This document shows, in pieces, positions 6,517 through 10,267 of a stretch of 10,267 bases of DNA. The DNA lies in contig MU069479.1 in assembly GCA_002284615.2 (NCBI GenBank), positions 496,627-506,893 of the forward strand. Direction: 5' to 3'. Position 1 is the first letter of the stretch. Each line of letters begins with the position of its first letter. Below the pieces are notes generated by a model that ran no database searches, was not told the DNA's origin, and worked only from the letters and a program-made list of their open reading frames with translations. This DNA is from Dunaliella salina (taxonomy: Eukaryota; Chlorophyta; Chlorophyceae; Chlamydomonadales; Dunaliellaceae). The position numbers and the translations under genes were made by a program.

Positions 6517-7419
6517 ATGAGCACATCACCATGGCACATCACATATACTTTGCAAGATTACATCACCAGGGGTGCATCACCATGGCACATCACACATGGC
6601 ACATCTGCATGGCACATCATACTTGGTACATCACACATGAGCACATCACACATTGCACATCACACATCGCACATCACCATGTCACACCACACATGGCACA
6701 TCGCCATGTTACATCACACAAGTCACATCACACCTGCCACATCACATATTGCACATCACCATGGCACATCACACATGTCACACCACACATGGCACATCGC
6801 CATGTCACATCACACATGTCACATCACACATGTCACATCACACATGCCACAATCACATATTGCACATCACCATGGCACATCACACATTGCACATCACACA
6901 TCGCACATCACCATGTCACACCACACATGGCACATCGCCATGTCACATCACCATAGCACATCACACATCGCACATCACACATCGCACATCACCATGGCAC
7001 ACCACACATGTCACATCACACATCGCACATCGCCATGTCACATCACACATGCCACAATCACATATTGCACATCACCATGGCACATCACACATTGCACATC
7101 ACCATGTCACACCACACATGGCACATCGCCATGTCACATCACACATGTCACATCACACATGCCACATCACATATTGCAAATCACCATGGCACATCACACA
7201 TGTCACATCACACATNCACATCACACATGCCACATCACATATTGCAAATCACCATGGCACATCACACATGTCACATCACACATCGCACATCGCCATGTCA
7301 CATCACACATGGCACATTGCCATATCACATCACACATGTCACATCACCATGGCACATCACACATGGCACATCACACATGAGCACATCACACATTACATAT
7401 AATTTGCAAAAGCACATGA
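6517..7419 (+). repeat. CATCAC-rich satellite of 13-14 bp monomers with higher-order blocks
   Basis: Monomers of the form ATGNCACATCACAC (14 bp) and ATGNCACATCRCC (13 bp) are repeated with variants ATTG, ATCG and ATGC. Larger blocks recur. A 57-bp block at 6841-6897 is identical to 7046-7102 (offset 205). A 67-bp block at 7149-7215 is identical to 7217-7283, with one N (7216) between them. A module of ATGAGCACATCAC, then ACATATANTTTGCAA, marks both ends (6517-6556 and 7377-7410). The plus-strand repeat contains almost no stop codons, so frames of 185, 287, 249 and 140 codons appear in overlapping phases. These are artefacts of the repeat. Confidence 0.95.
7216..7216. other. Ambiguous base N inside the satellite
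   Basis: This is the only N in the window. It lies exactly between two identical 67-bp blocks, where other monomer junctions have two bases (GT or CG). It is probably an unresolved consensus base or collapse point in the assembly, so the true array length is uncertain. Confidence 0.9.
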
Positions 7420-7830
7420 CACACTTATGAAACATTTACTTGAAAACCTCACCCCCTTAAATAGGTGGACACAGGTACACAGCTCCACAACACACCAAGC
7501 AGGGCCAACTTTTTGAGGGTGTCCTCTACAGAAAACAACACTTGTCGGCGAACACATGGGCTTTTTATACGCACACAGCAGCTTAGGGCACTTGCATGGG
7601 CTGTTACATCATCCTCAACACTGCATCATGCCCATCACGCCTCATCATTGTATGGGCTGTACTCCATCACGGTTGGCAGCTTGGGTCCCCCAGTGCGAGC
7701 CGCGGACTCCTCCATGCATCATCACATCCACCTCATCTAACACATCCACCTCATGCATCATTGCATAGTATCGCATCATGATGGTGTACCCATCACGATT
7801 CGGCAGCTTGGGCCCCTGCTGCACGATCCT
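7420..7830. other. Segment with short direct repeats, no gene recognised
   Basis: Two copies of a CCATCACGRTTxGGCAGCTTGGG motif lie about 125 bp apart (7664-7686 and 7789-7812), each followed by a C-rich run. CACATCCACCTCAT occurs at 7723-7736 and 7741-7754 (period 18). Short overlapping open frames on both strands share this repetitive make-up and show no recognisable domain. The segment may be a decayed outer part of the CATCAC satellite or a separate low-copy repeat. Confidence 0.6.
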
Positions 7831-7930
7831 GAAAAGAAAAGAAAAGTCTGCGCAGTCCATTGAAAGTGTGCATTAAGGCAAGGCCCCCTAACTTTGACAG
7901 GCAGGGGCCTCACCAAAGAGCCACCCCCCA
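7831..7930 (+). repeat. AAAAG-linked small repeat module, copy D
   Basis: Three GAAAA units (7831-7846) lead into TCTGCGCAGTCC, then AAAGTGTGCATTAAGGCA, then a hairpin (AGGCCCC at 7881-7887, GGGGCCT at 7904-7910), then CACCAAAGAGCC. Block order and spacing match copy A on the opposite strand, including CCCCTAAC at the start of the hairpin loop. Confidence 0.6.
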
Positions 7931-7959
7931 ATCCCTACACTAAACCAACCAGGCGAGAG

Positions 7960-8048
7960 CCAGCAATGTGCCTGCCAAAGCCCAGCAGTCGTGCGGTTTG
8001 ACTGAGTGGCTTTTTTCATGTAAACCATGTAAACCAGCAATGTGCCTG
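7960..8048 (+). repeat. Direct repeat CCAGCAATGTGCCTG, 74 bp apart
   Basis: The exact 15-mer is at 7960-7974 and 8034-8048. A CATGTAAAC doublet lies just before the second copy (8017-8034). It is a minor duplication with no assigned role. Confidence 0.8.
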
Positions 8049-8207
8049 GAACTGCACCTTCCTTCTCCAGTCAAGCTCGCTTCACTGTATATGCCTTCTT
8101 GATTGTTGGGCACCTTGTGCGCAAAGAAAAGTGGTCCACCGATCTGGGCCAGCCAAACTTCAGACTGCCCAGGCAAGCCCCCAAGCTACTGCACTGCGCT
8201 GCACTGC

Positions 8208-8338
8208 GATGCACCATTCCAAAAGCCTTCCAAAGGGTGCTGCACCTTTCCAAAAGCCCAGGTGCGGCACCATTCCAAAAGCCCAGGAGCAGCACCAACC
8301 CAAAAGCCCAGGGGCTGCACCGTTCCAAAAGCTATTTC
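8208..8338 (+). repeat. 25-bp minisatellite (GCxGCACCxTTCCAAAAGCCCAGG)
   Basis: Units begin at 8239, 8264, 8289 and 8314 with an exact 25-bp period. A looser 31-bp first unit begins near 8208. Each contains GCACC, then TTCCAAAAGC (ACCCAAAAGC in the third), and in most units a following CCAGG. The repeat lacks stops on both strands, so open frames such as 8131-8571 (plus) and 8071-8328 (minus) cross it. I do not treat them as genes. Confidence 0.92.
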
Positions 8339-8784
8339 AAATGGCGCTTCACCATTCCAGTAGCCTAGAGGTAGCTGCCAAGTGCTCATCCGCTCAATCT
8401 TGCTTCATCACGTGCTGCTGCGCAAGGTGTGCACCTTGTGCACGATTGTGCACCTTGAGGTATCCAGCCAAGCCTGCACATGCAGGAGAATATTGGTTTC
8501 GCTCTCATCAAGTGCGTGAGGGCTGCACCAAGCATATGCACAGCATCATTTGCACTTTCAAGGAGATTTAACTGACTGGGCTGATCAAAAACGTGCAGGA
8601 AAATTATGTTACCTTTTGCTTTTTCTCCTATTCTGTGGCAACTGTTGCAAATGAGCAGCAAGAGGTGATTCTAGAAAATCCCTCTGCACTCGAGAGAGGC
8701 AATGTGCAGTAGTCAGAACGTCGTGGGCTCCATCTGCTGTGGAGTTGGCTATGCAAGGGAGTCTTTCAGGTGCACAACTATGAG
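8339..8784. other. Unassigned segment
   Basis: GTGCACCTTG-type words recur around 8425-8460, but there is no clear tandem period. No recognised gene, RNA or transposon end is visible. The 91-codon minus frame at 8386-8661 shows no family likeness. Confidence 0.55.
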
Positions 8785-9202
8785 TGGGATGTCAATCTCC
8801 ATGCACATCTTCAGAAATTTAAAATGAATGCCAACCTCAGCAGGCATCCAAAAGCATGGAAGGTCAATGTCAAAAACAGAGCACACATCGGAATGTGACG
8901 CTAGTTGTGATGTGCACCTTACCAGCATGATGCAAGTCTCAGTGTTCACCTATAACCGCGATGCCAGTCTCCTTGCGCATCGAAAAGCGTGATACCAGCC
9001 TCTTCATGCTGATGAAAGTTTGAATTCTCATACACAAACCTTGCCATGCACCTTCAAACATGCCCACCTTCCAACATGATGATGCCAATCTTGGAATTCA
9101 CAAAAAACGTGACATCCGTCTAGGCGCACACCTAAAACCTGCCACTTGGCCTCAACTAAAAACATACGTCTGCAAACATTGGCACCCAAAAGCAAGACGC
9201 CA

Positions 9203-9350
9203 CACCCAGCAAACATACGCACTTACAACCATGATGCCACTCCCAACACACAGACGAAGCCGAGAACATGACATCACACCCAACAAACATACGCACTTAC
9301 AACCATGATGCCACTCCCGGCACACAGACGAAACCAAGAACATGACATCG
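9203..9350 (+). repeat. 74-bp dimeric unit, two copies
   Basis: ACGCACTTACAACCATGATG occurs at 9217-9236 and again at 9291-9310. The surrounding sequence is nearly identical over a 74-bp period, equal to two 37-bp basic units. It is evidence of recent local duplication inside the array. Confidence 0.88.
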
Positions 9351-9825
9351 CACCCAGCAAACGGGTGAAACTAAAAACATGATGTCACACCCAGCAAACA
9401 GGCGCACCTAGATACACAATGTCTGACCCAGGAACCAGGCGCACCTCAAAGCACGTCACATAAAACGCGATGCCACACCCAGTAAATGGCCGCACCTAGG
9501 AACATGCTGTTACACTCAGCAAACAGGCTTGCCTAAATACCCAGGCGCCACACCCAGCAAAAAGGCGCATTTGAAACCTTGACGGCAAACCCAGCACAGA
9601 AGCGCACCTAAAACCATGACGTCACACACCCAGCACACAGGCGCACCTAACCATGACGTCATACTTAGCAAACAGGCTCACCTTGGAACATGATGGTACA
9701 CTCAGCAAACAGATACACCTAAAAATATGATGTCGCGCGCAGCAAACTGGCACAACAAAAAACATGACACCACACCCAGCACAAAGGCGCACCTAAGCAC
9801 GCGACAATGTCACACCCAGTAAATG

Positions 9826-9985
9826 GCCGCACCTAGGAACATGATGTCACCCCATAATGTAGATAGCCGCACCTAGGAACACGATGTCACCCCATGATGT
9901 AAATAGCCGCACCTAGGAACATGATGTCACCCCATAATGTAGATAGGCGCACCTAGGAACATAATGTGACACCCAGCAAATTGGC
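9826..9985 (+). repeat. 40-bp sub-array (GCCGCACCTAGGAAC units)
   Basis: Units start at 9826, 9866, 9906 and 9946 with an exact 40-bp period. Each has GCCGCACCTAGGAAC (GGCGC in the last), then ATGATGTCACCCCATAATG and AGATA in most. It differs from the surrounding units by the CCCATRATGTARATA insert in place of CCAGCAAACA. A related CCGCACCTAGGAACATG sits at 9490-9506. Confidence 0.9.
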
Positions 9986-10113
9986 GCATCAAAAAAACAA
10001 GATGTCACACCCAGCAAACAGGCACACCTTAAAGCACAACGTCATACAAAAACACGACGTTGTACCCAGCACACTTGCGCACCTAAAAACATGATGTCAC
10101 ATCCAGCAAACAG

Positions 10114-10267
10114 GCTGTGCACGGCATTGATGTTGCTGCCACTGATGTTGCACAGGACGGTCTCCAGGGGCTGGCCAATGGCACACAGCAGCAGACCCAG
10201 CACCGCAAGCATGCACCAGCCGCGCGCATCCCAAGAAGCCGATGACCAAGCCACTGCAAATGCATGG
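10114..10267 (-). CDS. Possible edge of a coding exon (unrecognised, partial)
   Basis: The repeat array stops at about 10113 and base composition becomes GC-rich. On the minus strand one frame is open from the window edge through this stretch. It contains ARGWCMLAVLGLLLCAIG, a plausible membrane-spanning segment, then QPLETVLCNISGSNINAVHS. Third codon positions in the latter half are mostly G or C (for example CAG CCC CTG GAG ACC GTC CTG TGC AAC ATC), unlike the frames elsewhere in the window. The frame continues into the minisatellite, so an exon would have to end near 10114-10125. No strong splice donor is visible. I do not recognise the protein. A plus-strand frame from about 10112 is also open for 43 codons, so strand and even coding status are uncertain. 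Confidence 0.25.

Larger units (their letters stand above)
8785..10115. repeat. Degenerate minisatellite array, about 37-40 bp units
   Basis: The basic unit has the order CAGCAAACAGGCGCACCTA, then AAAACATGATGTCACACC. Units are clear from about 9200 to 10110. They become increasingly degenerate leftward, where ATGCCAxTCTCC and GCACCTT words remain at 30-40 bp spacing from about 8785. Two sub-arrays stand out: a 74-bp dimer at 9203-9350 and a 40-bp unit repeated from 9826 to 9985. There are no unique spacers between repeats. Minus-strand frames in this stretch give cysteine/valine-rich repetitive products and are not convincing genes. Confidence 0.85.

Noticed and set aside
6517..7380. 287-codon histidine/threonine-rich protein
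   Set aside because: The frame exists because the 13-14 bp satellite lacks stop codons. Alternative phases are equally open and give similar products.
8131..8571. 146-codon plus-strand gene across the 25-bp minisatellite
   Set aside because: It crosses the tandem repeat, which is open on both strands, and has no recognised domain or consistent codon bias.
9028..9343. Cysteine-rich minus-strand proteins in the 37-bp array
   Set aside because: Composition follows the repeat unit, several frames overlap, and none extends beyond the array.
8785..10115. CRISPR array
   Set aside because: Units are head-to-tail with no unique spacers of constant length, the repeats are degenerate, and the context is eukaryotic.

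Overview
The window looks like intergenic or intronic nuclear DNA from a large, repeat-rich eukaryotic genome. A land plant is most likely and a non-seed plant is my guess, but no sequence here settles the species. There are no prokaryotic operons, no recognisable intact host gene, no rRNA or tRNA, and no CRISPR. The only protein-coding material I can assign to a family is decayed non-LTR retrotransposon (LINE) sequence. Most long open frames elsewhere are by-products of tandem repeats that lack stop codons.

Layout, left half. Positions 1-279 are a (TTTTC)n microsatellite, followed by a small repeat module (copy A, 281-357). A 5'-truncated LINE (copy 1, about 390-3290) keeps the linker, the reverse transcriptase core and the C-terminal cysteine/histidine knuckle, but is broken by many frameshifts and stops. 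About 635 bp of non-coding sequence follows (3290-3925). It holds palindromes and ends in an AATCTGAATCTAAAT-type tail, so it may be the LINE 3' UTR. A purine-rich segment (3926-4440) carries further copies of the small module. A second, shorter LINE fragment (copy 2, 4696-5422) ends in a similar tail and is bracketed by an 11-bp near-perfect direct repeat that looks like a target-site duplication.

Layout, right half. Positions 5432-6515 hold no recognised feature. Positions 6517-7419 are a CATCAC-rich satellite of 13-14 bp monomers with higher-order structure and one ambiguous base (N at 7216). Positions 7420-7830 contain short direct repeats. Copy D of the small module lies at 7831-7930. 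A 25-bp minisatellite occupies 8208-8338. A long degenerate array of roughly 37-40 bp units runs from about 8785 to 10115. The last 150 bp (10114-10267) change composition abruptly and could be the edge of a coding exon on the minus strand.

There is no gene network to describe. The main points are two related LINE remnants with shared tail chemistry, a dispersed AAAAG-linked module family in both orientations, and a 4-kb stretch carrying several unrelated tandem arrays. The module family is the part least explained by standard annotation.
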